A stretch of DNA of 64,000 nt, from contig NZ_CP081299.1 of assembly GCF_019711195.1 (NCBI RefSeq), forward strand, positions 4,553,501 through 4,617,500, read 5' to 3'. Position 1 is the stretch's first letter, and each line of letters starts with the position of its first letter. The notes beneath the pieces were generated by a model, which searched no databases, was not told the DNA's origin, and saw only the letters and a list, made by a program, of their open reading frames with translations. A program made the position numbers and the translations under genes. The DNA is from Dyadobacter sp. NIV53. Its GTDB lineage: Bacteria > Bacteroidota > Bacteroidia > Cytophagales > Spirosomataceae. Shown here in pieces: positions 51,701-59,854 of this stretch.

Positions 51701-54568
51701 ATGAAAATGATAAAGCATTTTACAATCTTATTTTTTGTTCTTACGCTGACTTCCACAGCGTTTGCCCAGTTTCCAGGCGGCGGGGGCGGAGGTCGTCCTG
51801 GCGGAGGTGGCGGTGATTTTGGTGGACAGCGTGAAAAGCGCGCAGCAGTTATCCCTGGTACCGTAGAAGATTCTCCAAAAGGTAATGGGAAAATTAAAGG
51901 GATCCTGGTGGATTCTATTAGTAAAAATCCTGTTGAATTCGCTTCACTTGCCTTAATTGATCCCAAAACAAATAATCCTGTTGATGGAACTACTACTGAT
52001 GAAAAAGGGGTCTTCAATATGTCAAAAGTTGCTTCAGGAAATTTTAAGATATTAATTTCTTTTATTGGCTATAAATCAAAGACGATTGGTAATATCAAAA
52101 TTGATAAAAAAACTGAACTTGATCTGGGTTCTGTTTTCTTGATACCTGATGTTGTTCAGCTGAGAGAAGTTGAAGTAGTGGGAATGGCACAGATGGTTGA
52201 AGAGAAAGTGGACAGACTAGTTTATAACGCCGAAAAAGATATTACAAGTAAAGGTGGCGACGCATCGGATGTGATGAAAAAAGTTCCCATGTTAACTGTG
52301 GATTTGGATGGAAACGTCTCACTTAGAGGAAGTTCTAACGTTCGTGTTCTTATTAATAATAAACCTTCTACTATTATTGCAACCAGTGTGGCAGATGCAT
52401 TGAAACAAATTCCTGCGGATATGATAAAATCGGTTGAAGTAATTACTTCGCCATCTGCCAAATACGATGCAGAAGGATCGGCCGGTATTATCAACATCAT
52501 TACCAAAAAGAGCACGATCCAGGGAGGAACACTTAATGTAGACACAGGAATTGGAAACAGAGGTTCCAATCTTGGGTTAAGAGGTAATTACAGATCTGGT
52601 AAAATGGGATTCAGCCTTGGTGGATTTGGCAGGTTCAACTACAACATGCCTGGTAAATCAGAAAATTTGCAAATTGGTAAAATAGATAAATTCTCTATTC
52701 GTCAAACCAGCGAATCTGATAATAAAATGGCGTTTGGCTCTTATAATCTTGGATGGGATTATGAAATTGATTCTAAAACTTCCATTTCCGCCAACGTACG
52801 TTATGGGATGAGAAATGCCAAAACTTCGCAGGAATTATCTACATTTAATACGCAAAGCACCGGTGTTACTTTAAACAGTTTCAGGGATGTGAATACGAAA
52901 GATTTGTCTGGTACATGGGATGTAAATGTCGATTATAATAAGACATTGAGCAAACCACAGCAGGAACTGAGCATTTCTACTCAATACAGCCGTAACAACC
53001 GGACCAACGATTATGATGCAGATGTATACTCATTAAGCACAGCTAATATCAGAGAATTATTGGGTGCGCAGGGAAATAACAATAGCAGCCATAACCAGGA
53101 AAGCACTGTACAGCTTGACTATCAAACCCCGATTAAAGACAATCAGCTGATTGAAATTGGAGGTAAAGGGATTTTTCGCCAGGTTGTGAGTAATTACGAT
53201 TATTACAACGATATGGCTACTCCTCAGGCGGCGAATAGTCTGAATTATGATCAGAATGTAGCTGCCGGATATCTTTCTTACACTTATACGACTAAGGATA
53301 AATTTACAATTAAAGCAGGATCACGGTACGAGTATACCAGTATCAATGCAAAACAAGGAGAAACGGGAGATCTTAACCTGCCTTCCTATGGTAATTTAGT
53401 ACCAAGTTTGAATCTTTCTAAAACTTTTGGAAAAGGGCAGACGGTAAAATTGGGCTATAACCGTCGCTTGCAACGTCCCGGAATTCAGTTCCTGAATCCT
53501 AACATCAATGCTGCCAACCCAACCAATATTAGTTTTGGTAATCCGGAACTGGATCCTGAACTAACAGATCAGGTTGAATTGGGTACTAGTTTTTTCAAAA
53601 ATTCACTTTATGTAAACGTTTCAACGTTTGCACGTTTTACGAACAACTCCATTGAAAGTATCCGTACTACCAGTGATGAAGGGATTATCAGCACAACTTA
53701 TGGAAACATTGGCCAGAAGAAAAACTATGGAGTGAACGTATTTGGAAATATTACCTTCTTTAAAAGATGGCAGGTTGGCGGAGGATTTGACGCGTATTAT
53801 GCAAATCTTGTTAATAACAGTACCAATTCAAGTAATAGTGGTGTAGTTGTTAGTGGTCGTTTCCGTACCGGTCTTACAATTAAGAATGGTTGGGGACTCC
53901 AAGGTGGAGGATTTATACGGGGACGGGAAGTGCAGTTACAAGGAATTCAGGCAGGTTTCCGTATGTATGATCTGGGAATCAAGAAAGACTTTACTAACAA
54001 ACGTGGTAGTATAGGTTTTGGAATGGAAAATTTCCTGGCTCCGTCTTTCAAAATGAAAACGAGTCTTGAATCAAATACTTTTACTCAGGTTAATAACAAT
54101 TATTTATTCAACAGAGGTTTCCGTATCAATTTCTCTTACCGCATTGGTAAAATGACGTTTGTTGAAACAAAGCCGAAAAGAAGAAAATCTGTTAATAATG
54201 ATGATATGAAAAGCGATGGCGGAGGAAACGATGCCGGTGGACAAACTCAGCAAGCTACTCCCGCAGTAACTGTTCCGGTGATTCGCTCAGTACCAAAAGC
54301 TGCAATGTCTGATAGTACTGCACGTCCACAAAGACAGATGATGCAAGCGAAACCGGATTCAAGTGCAAAAGGTGCTATGGCAATACCTGTGAAGAAGGAT
54401 TCAGTTTCGTCTACGGATTCTTCTGTAACACCTGTTATACCACAAACTCCCGTAAAAACGGATTCCACTTCGGTTCCTGTAAAATCAGATTCTACTGCAA
54501 TACCAGTTAAAACAGATTCCACGGCAGTTCCTTTAAAACCAACATTACCAGGAACAGCACCTAATTAA
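51701..54568 (+). CDS. Outer-membrane beta-barrel receptor (TonB-dependent-like) with long C-terminal tail
   Basis: 955 residues from ATG 51701. A signal peptide (ends TSTAFAQ) is followed by a Gly-rich stretch (FPGGGGGGRPGGGGG), a carboxypeptidase-regulatory-like domain (VDSISKNPVEFASLALID, FNMSKVASGNFKI), a plug (DVMKKVPMLTVDLDGNVSL, INNKPS, SAKYDAEGSAGIINIIT) and a barrel with many aromatic-ended strands. The barrel ends near FVETKPKRRKS; about 115 further residues form a low-complexity tail with PVKTDST and PVKSDST repeats. It belongs to the outer-membrane beta-barrel family related to TonB receptors. Substrate unknown. Divergent from a LytS/LytTR pair. The upstream frame start at 51665 is rejected for lack of a signal. 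Confidence 0.9.
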   Translation: MKMIKHFTILFFVLTLTSTAFAQFPGGGGGGRPGGGGGDFGGQREKRAAVIPGTVEDSPKGNGKIKGILVDSISKNPVEFASLALIDPKTNNPVDGTTTDEKGVFNMSKVASGNFKILISFIGYKSKTIGNIKIDKKTELDLGSVFLIPDVVQLREVEVVGMAQMVEEKVDRLVYNAEKDITSKGGDASDVMKKVPMLTVDLDGNVSLRGSSNVRVLINNKPSTIIATSVADALKQIPADMIKSVEVITSPSAKYDAEGSAGIINIITKKSTIQGGTLNVDTGIGNRGSNLGLRGNYRSGKMGFSLGGFGRFNYNMPGKSENLQIGKIDKFSIRQTSESDNKMAFGSYNLGWDYEIDSKTSISANVRYGMRNAKTSQELSTFNTQSTGVTLNSFRDVNTKDLSGTWDVNVDYNKTLSKPQQELSISTQYSRNNRTNDYDADVYSLSTANIRELLGAQGNNNSSHNQESTVQLDYQTPIKDNQLIEIGGKGIFRQVVSNYDYYNDMATPQAANSLNYDQNVAAGYLSYTYTTKDKFTIKAGSRYEYTSINAKQGETGDLNLPSYGNLVPSLNLSKTFGKGQTVKLGYNRRLQRPGIQFLNPNINAANPTNISFGNPELDPELTDQVELGTSFFKNSLYVNVSTFARFTNNSIESIRTTSDEGIISTTYGNIGQKKNYGVNVFGNITFFKRWQVGGGFDAYYANLVNNSTNSSNSGVVVSGRFRTGLTIKNGWGLQGGGFIRGREVQLQGIQAGFRMYDLGIKKDFTNKRGSIGFGMENFLAPSFKMKTSLESNTFTQVNNNYLFNRGFRINFSYRIGKMTFVETKPKRRKSVNNDDMKSDGGGNDAGGQTQQATPAVTVPVIRSVPKAAMSDSTARPQRQMMQAKPDSSAKGAMAIPVKKDSVSSTDSSVTPVIPQTPVKTDSTSVPVKSDSTAIPVKTDSTAVPLKPTLPGTAPN

Positions 54569-54592
54569 AATAAGAAAAATAACTTGGTTACA

Positions 54593-54638
54593 ATATACAA
54601 AAAGACCTCTTCTGAATAGGAGAGGTCTTTTTGTATAT
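54593..54638. terminator. Bidirectional terminator between the receptor gene and hemC
   Basis: ATATACAAAAAGACCTCT and its complement form an 18-bp stem with a 10-nt loop and T runs in both directions. Confidence 0.9.
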
Positions 54639-54646
54639 AAATAATT

Positions 54647-55581
54647 TTATAAAACCGGGCTTTGGTGATTTCGAATTTCCTGTAAAATACGGTCTCCGCC
54701 GGCATCAAGTAATTCATCAGCCAGGTTTGTACCCAATTCTTCGGGAGAATTTAACGGGCCCTTTTGAGAAAGACGGATCAATTCGGTTCCGTCTAAACTT
54801 ACAATACCACCGGAAATACTAATTTGGTTTTCTTCCAATGTGGCCAGTCCAAAAACCGGAATGCTGCATCCGCCATGTAACTGCTTTAAAAATGCTCTTT
54901 CTGTCCGCAAACAAACTTCTGTTGTTTCGTGATTCAGTAAATTTTTCAGAATGGTTTTTTTTCAACCGAAAGTAGAACCGTACATTCTACGGCAACACTT
55001 CCTTGTCCTACTGCCGGAGTAAATTCATCCAATGACAAATGCTCAGCAATTTTATCATCATATTCCATTCGGTGCACACCGGCATAAGCCAGTAAAAGTG
55101 CATCACAATGGCCTTCTTCCAATTTTCTCAAACGCGTTTGCAGGTTGCCACGCATATCCACAGTTTTTATATGCGGATAAAAATGCCTTATCATTGCAAT
55201 ACGGCGGGTCGAAGAAGTGCCGACTGTAAACGATTCTCCGCTTGTTAAAGATAAATTGCTATTGTGGCTGACCAATACATCATTGGCATGTTCTCTTTCG
55301 GTAAACGCAATAATTTCAAAATCTGAATCCAGTTCAGACTGTAAATCTTTGGCACTATGAACAGCAATATCAATAACTCCACTTCTCAGCTGATCTTCCA
55401 GTTCCTGGGTAAATACACCTTTACTCCCTATTTTAGACAGCGAACGATCCAGGATTTTATCTCCCTTAGTTTCAATAATTACGATTTCCGTTTCAATTCC
55501 TCCTTTTTGAAGAAGGTTCTCAATGTAATAAGCCTGCCAAAGAGCAAGTTTGCTTCCACGTGTTCCTATTTTGATTCTCAT
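54647..55581 (-). CDS. hemC: Hydroxymethylbilane synthase, one-base frameshift
   Basis: Porphobilinogen deaminase of haem biosynthesis. The first 200 residues (KIGTRGSKLALWQAYYIE, DIAVHSAKDLQSEL, GTSSTRRIAMIRH, PAVGQGSVAVEC) lie in the frame from 55581 that ends at 54946. The C-terminal part, with the conserved Cys that carries the cofactor in LKQLHGGCSIPV, is in another frame (to 54647). The break is at A8 on the coding strand (T8 at 54955-54962). A9 gives EKKTILKNLLNHETTEV and one 311-residue protein. It follows rimK by 18 bases. Confidence 0.92.
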
Positions 55582-55599
55582 AAATTTTTAAGCTTTGAA

Positions 55600-56502
55600 C
55601 TAAACTCCAACCGTATCACCTTCATCAGTCACAATCTTATCCTCAATATAGGCAACAATTAAAGAGGCGATATCAATTCCGCTGATATCTTCAATGCCTT
55701 TTAATCCGGGTGAAGAGTTAACTTCCATCACCAAAGGGCCTCGTTCGGATTGTAATAAATCAACGCCTGCGATTTTTACGCCTAAAGCTTTTGCTGCCGC
55801 AATGGCCGCATGTTCTTCTTCCGGCGTCAGTTCTATCATACTTCCTTCACCACCTCTATGCAGATTGGACCTGAAATCTCCATCAGCTCCCTGGCGTTTC
55901 ATTGCTGCTACAACCTTATTGCCAATTACAAGTGCACGGATATCAGCTCCTTTGGATTCGGCAATATACTCCTGGATAAGAAAATTAGCCTTTAATCCAT
56001 AAAATGCTTCAATTGTAGATTTAGCAGCTTTAATTGTTTCGGCTAGTACAACGCCTACGCCCTGCGTCCCTTCTAATAATTTAATAATTACGGGCGGGCC
56101 GCCAACTATGTGGATGAGTTCCGTAACCTGCGCAGGATTTTTTGCAAAAACTGTTTTAGGAATATCAACACCTGATTTGGCCAAAACCTGCATACTGCGC
56201 AGTTTATCGCGGGAACGAAGTATCGCCTGCGATTTAACTGTTGTAAAAACCTTCATCAATTCAAACTGACGCACAACTGCACAGCCAAATGCATTTACCG
56301 ATGTACCGATTCTGGGAATAACGGCATCAATTCCGGTGATGGTTTTGCCCTTGTATAAAATTGTAGGTTTTCCACCTTCTATCATGACCAGGCATTTTAC
56401 ATGGTCGATAACCACTGCTTTATGGCCTTTTTGTTTAATTGCCTCTACCAAACGCTTAGTTGAATAAAGTTCAGGGTTGGTAGACAGGACAGCGATTTTC
56501 AT
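55600..56502 (-). CDS. rimK: RimK-type ATP-grasp ligase
   Basis: 300 residues. It resembles RimK, which adds glutamates to the C-terminus of ribosomal protein S6. It has the ATP-grasp blocks GTSVNAFGCAVVRQFE, the ATP-binding GPPVIIKLLEGTQGVGV, MKRQGADGDFRSNLHRGG and VMEVNSSPGLKGIE with Mg ligands. Next to it lies a retropepsin-like gene, which is also found beside rimK in Pseudomonas (rimABK), supporting the assignment. Confidence 0.93.
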   Translation of the reverse strand: MKIAVLSTNPELYSTKRLVEAIKQKGHKAVVIDHVKCLVMIEGGKPTILYKGKTITGIDAVIPRIGTSVNAFGCAVVRQFELMKVFTTVKSQAILRSRDKLRSMQVLAKSGVDIPKTVFAKNPAQVTELIHIVGGPPVIIKLLEGTQGVGVVLAETIKAAKSTIEAFYGLKANFLIQEYIAESKGADIRALVIGNKVVAAMKRQGADGDFRSNLHRGGEGSMIELTPEEEHAAIAAAKALGVKIAGVDLLQSERGPLVMEVNSSPGLKGIEDISGIDIASLIVAYIEDKIVTDEGDTVGV

Positions 56503-56517
56503 ATAATTTCTAAATAA

Positions 56518-57018
56518 TTAAGAAAGCGGAGGTAAATCATAATCTGATTTTGGTTCATGTTTCACTGAACCGGATTTTTGCTTTTCGATTCTGCGTTTTG
56601 CTGACAAATCCTTTTGTGCAACATCAATAATGAAACGGTTCTTCAATAATTTACGTCCAAGAAGTATTGGATAACTCATTTTCTGGCGGTTGGCAAGAGA
56701 AAATTCAGTACGGATTTTTCTTCCAAAAAGTTTGATACGAGTTTTAATAACATAGCGCTTTTCTTCTTTTCCGGAAGAATTACGAACCACGGTTTCTTTA
56801 AAATCCTGAACAGAAAATGATTGCTGCGGAGCACCTTTCTTTGCGTCCAGATAAAAACGGAGTATAGTATGATTGTCTTCCTTTATCAGTTTTACCCGGG
56901 AACAATGTATAGATGAGGTAGTTGCACCCGAATCCACCCGGACAGGAACGTGGTACCAATCCAGGTCGGGCAGATCTACTATATCGGTTGCCCCGATTAT
57001 TTCAACCGGCTTTTTCAT
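56518..57018 (-). CDS. Retropepsin-like protease (RimB-type)
   Basis: 166 residues of the family named ATP-dependent zinc protease (PF05618). The N-terminal RVDSGATTSSIH (residues 27-38) carries the DSGA active-site motif. The middle has GRKIRTEFSLANRQKMSYP, LLGRKLL and NRFIIDVAQKDL. It probably acts in the RimK pathway, as the partner of RimK in Pseudomonas. Its start overlaps the end of holB by four bases and rimK begins 15 bases after its stop, so all three are likely one operon. Confidence 0.88.
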   Translation of the reverse strand: MKKPVEIIGATDIVDLPDLDWYHVPVRVDSGATTSSIHCSRVKLIKEDNHTILRFYLDAKKGAPQQSFSVQDFKETVVRNSSGKEEKRYVIKTRIKLFGRKIRTEFSLANRQKMSYPILLGRKLLKNRFIIDVAQKDLSAKRRIEKQKSGSVKHEPKSDYDLPPLS

Positions 57019-58133
57019 CTGCGTTGGAAAAAATGGGCAATAGTTAATGACAAATCCAGTAATACCATTTTGGCGCGTACGTTTCTTTCAATATGATAAT
57101 AGGCAACATTTACTTCCTGAATCATATTTTCCAGTGATTCAAAGTTTACCGCTTTTGAAAAATTTTGCACGAAAGTAAGTTCTTCCTCCGGAACGCGCAA
57201 CAATTCCCCGGCTCCATGGCTCCACACAAGCATATCCCGAAATAACCTCAATGCATAATCCAGCAAACCCTTTTGCTTTTCTTTATTCATTCCATCGAAG
57301 CTATCCGCAAATTTCACCAGATGCGCCACATCATATTTATAGCAGGAACGCATCCATTCTATAAACCAGCCTGATCTGTCATCTCCGGTTTCCTTGACAA
57401 GCTGCAATGCCTCAGACAAATTGCCATCACTTAAATAAGTGATATGTTTTGCTGTACTTTCTGAAACAGTATGATCCATTAAAAATGTGCGGACATCTTT
57501 ATCAGAAAAAGCCGGAACTGCAATTCGTTGTGTACGGGAAATAATCGTGGTAAGGAGCCGGTCGGACTGATCACTTACCAAAAGGAATATCGTTTTGAAA
57601 GGAGGTTCTTCCAGTATCTTCAATAAAGCGTTGGACGCAGAAGCGTTCATGATATCCGGTTTCCAAAGCAAGAGGATTTTATATTCACCTTCATAAGCCT
57701 TTACAGATAGTTTCCGGAGAATTCCGCGTGCTTCTTCTACTGCAATATTTCCCTGTTTGTTCTCAGCACTAATATAATCCAGCCATTCAGGCAAAAGTCT
57801 GTATGGGCTTTCAAGTATAAACGAACGCCAGTAACTTAAAAATGCCTCACTCGTTTTACCATCAATTTTTTTTGAAGTAGCAATGGGAAAAATAAAGTGA
57901 AAATCTGGATGAATCAGCTTATTCATTTTAGCGCAAGAGGCACAAACACCACATGAATCTTCCTCGCTTCTGTTAGTACAATTAATATAGGTCGAAAATG
58001 CCAGTGCCAATGCCAACCCACCACCACCAGGAGCACTGTCGAATAACTGTGCATGCGCCAGGTGACTGGTTTGTACCGATCGTATCAATGTTGATTTTAT
58101 ACTTTCCAGTCCTGGTATATCTTTAAAAAGCAC
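57015..58133 (-). CDS. holB: DNA polymerase III delta-prime subunit
   Basis: Clamp-loader subunit, 372 residues. AQLFDSAPGGGGLALAL is a degenerate Walker A (no Lys), as usual in delta-prime. A zinc-binding cluster CGVCASCAKMNKL lies near residue 61. NALLKILEEPPF and the SRT-type sensor (IISRTQR) follow. Normal length. It begins the operon holB-rimB-rimK-hemC. Confidence 0.92.
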   Translation of the reverse strand: MLFKDIPGLESIKSTLIRSVQTSHLAHAQLFDSAPGGGGLALALAFSTYINCTNRSEEDSCGVCASCAKMNKLIHPDFHFIFPIATSKKIDGKTSEAFLSYWRSFILESPYRLLPEWLDYISAENKQGNIAVEEARGILRKLSVKAYEGEYKILLLWKPDIMNASASNALLKILEEPPFKTIFLLVSDQSDRLLTTIISRTQRIAVPAFSDKDVRTFLMDHTVSESTAKHITYLSDGNLSEALQLVKETGDDRSGWFIEWMRSCYKYDVAHLVKFADSFDGMNKEKQKGLLDYALRLFRDMLVWSHGAGELLRVPEEELTFVQNFSKAVNFESLENMIQEVNVAYYHIERNVRAKMVLLDLSLTIAHFFQRR

Positions 58134-58154
58134 TTTTGTTTCGGTTAAGCGTTT

Positions 58155-59351
58155 CTATATTTGTTTGTCGCGGTGCTGTTTTGTCTGAATAAAAATTTCA
58201 TTCAAAACCTTTTCGTTACTTTCATCAAAGGCAACATTGCGGCGGTTGACAGTATCTTTTGCAACTGCCAAAGCTTTTTGGAACCTATATTCTGTAAATC
58301 CTTCTGCATTTCCTCCCCAGGAAAAAGAAGGTATATGTTTAGGCTGAAACCCGGCTCCAAAAACATTAACATTTACACCAACAACGGTGCCGGTATTAAA
58401 CATCGTTGAAATTCCTGCTTTCGAATAATCACCCATAAATAAGCCACAAAAAAGCAGGCCTGTATCTTCCAGTTTGTCAGATACATAATTATGCAATTTT
58501 ACGTTCGTATGGTCATTTTTTAAATTCGAATTATTTGTATTGGCTCCTAAGTTACACCATTCACCCAAAACTGAATTGCCAAGATAACCGTCGTGTCCCT
58601 TATTGCTGTAACCAAACAATACTGATCCGCCAATTTCCCCGCCTACTTTACAAAACGGGCCAATGGACGTATTCATGCGTATTTTGGCATTTTGTGCAAT
58701 AATGGAACCTTCACCCATAGCAAATGGCCCCTGAATAGCAGCTCCTTCCTGAATAGTTGCATTACGGCCAATATAGATCGGTCCGTTTTCGGCATTCAGA
58801 ATGGCTGCTTTAATATTGACTCCGGTTTCAATAAAAATATCTTCAGTATTGTAGCAACGTGTATAGGGATCATCAATTGGTTCTGATTTCCTGATTGAAA
58901 TCAATTGGTCAAAATCGGCCTTAATTTGTGTACCGTTTTTGGTGAAAATATCCCAAATATGGCGAATCATTAAATACGATCCGGAATATATGATTTTAGA
59001 TAAATTTACCGCCTGATCAGGTTTCCAGGTTTTTGAAGCTGTTCTGACTGCAAGAATTTCATCATTTGCAAACAGTACGGATTCATTAGGGAGATTTATG
59101 ATTGCATCAGCCAGTGAAGGATCAGGACATAAGGCTCCGTTTATGAAGAGATTATCATCTGATGTTTTTAATGCAAATCCAGCTTGTAAATAATCTTCAG
59201 TTAAATAAGAAGGTGTAGTACGATAGCAATTTGCCCACTTTTCAGCTATAGTGTGAATTCCGCACCTTATGGCAGCTACTGGCCGTGTGTAGGTAAATGG
59301 CAAAAGTTGCGCCCGAAGAACAGGTTCATCGAACAATATGATACTTGGCAT
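58155..59351 (-). CDS. GlmU-like nucleotidyltransferase with left-handed beta-helix
   Basis: 398 residues. The N-terminus (ILFDEPVLRAQLLPFTYTRPVAAIRCG) is a sugar nucleotidyltransferase-like domain; the C-terminal half is a hexapeptide-repeat beta helix (IYIGRNATIQEGAAIQG, FCKVGGEIGGSVLFGYSNKGHDG). Related to the putative sugar nucleotidyl transferases common in Bacteroidota and to GlmU. The GlmU pyrophosphorylase loop (GxGTRM) is not visible, so the activity is uncertain. It follows rpmE2 on the same strand, after a terminator. Confidence 0.88.
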   Translation of the reverse strand: MPSIILFDEPVLRAQLLPFTYTRPVAAIRCGIHTIAEKWANCYRTTPSYLTEDYLQAGFALKTSDDNLFINGALCPDPSLADAIINLPNESVLFANDEILAVRTASKTWKPDQAVNLSKIIYSGSYLMIRHIWDIFTKNGTQIKADFDQLISIRKSEPIDDPYTRCYNTEDIFIETGVNIKAAILNAENGPIYIGRNATIQEGAAIQGPFAMGEGSIIAQNAKIRMNTSIGPFCKVGGEIGGSVLFGYSNKGHDGYLGNSVLGEWCNLGANTNNSNLKNDHTNVKLHNYVSDKLEDTGLLFCGLFMGDYSKAGISTMFNTGTVVGVNVNVFGAGFQPKHIPSFSWGGNAEGFTEYRFQKALAVAKDTVNRRNVAFDESNEKVLNEIFIQTKQHRDKQI

Positions 59352-59402
59352 GTCTGATATAAGTATGTGTGGTCAAAGGTCGGCCATTTTTTTGGTAGGG
59401 AC

Positions 59403-59451
59403 AAAAAAAGAAGCAGTCTCTTTGGGCTTTCGCTGAGAGACTGCTTCTTTT
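59403..59451 (-). terminator. Terminator after rpmE2
   Basis: GAAGCAGTCTC and GAGACTGCTTC form an 11-bp stem extended by A/T pairs, with seven T following on the minus strand. Confidence 0.85.
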
Positions 59452-59473
59452 CAAAGTAAGCTGAAAACAATTA

Positions 59474-59737
59474 TTATGCTTCCGCTTCTGCTTCTTTTTG
59501 TCCGTAACGTTTTCTGAACTTGTCAACACGTCCTGCTGTATCTACAAGTACATTTTTGCCAGTGTAGAAAGGGTGTGACTGAGAAGAAACCTCAACTTTA
59601 TATACCGGGTAAACAGTACCATCTTCCCAGGTAATGTTTTCGCTGGTTTCTATAGTAGAGCGCGTAATAAATTTAAAGTCGCTTGATAGATCCCAGAAAA
59701 CGATGTCTCTATAATTGGGATGAATATCTTTTTTCAT
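59474..59737 (-). CDS. rpmE2: 50S ribosomal protein L31, zinc-free type B
   Basis: 87 residues: MKKDIHPNYRDIVFWDLSSD at the start, HPFYTGKNVLVDTAGRVDKF in the middle, and an acidic end (KEAEAEA). No Cys is present, which makes it the C-minus type B that does not need zinc. In other bacteria type B is induced under zinc limitation; here it looks like the standing copy. Confidence 0.95.
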   Translation of the reverse strand: MKKDIHPNYRDIVFWDLSSDFKFITRSTIETSENITWEDGTVYPVYKVEVSSQSHPFYTGKNVLVDTAGRVDKFRKRYGQKEAEAEA

Positions 59738-59854
59738 TGGTATATGCTATTATGTGTTCGATGCAATTCTCAAAAAGGATTGCAAAAGTAATTATTTTAA
59801 TTTATTGACGCAAATGTGAGGCCGTTATATTTTCAATTTAAAATACGGAACACA

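Noticed and set aside
52222..52569. Minus-strand frame opposite the receptor plug
   Set aside because: Shadow of a long real gene; the product is Ser/Thr/Ile rich with no family pattern.
54420..54545. Tandem repeat as a mobile element or CRISPR
   Set aside because: The units encode the in-frame PVKxDST tail and differ in codons. There are no spacers or flanking genes.
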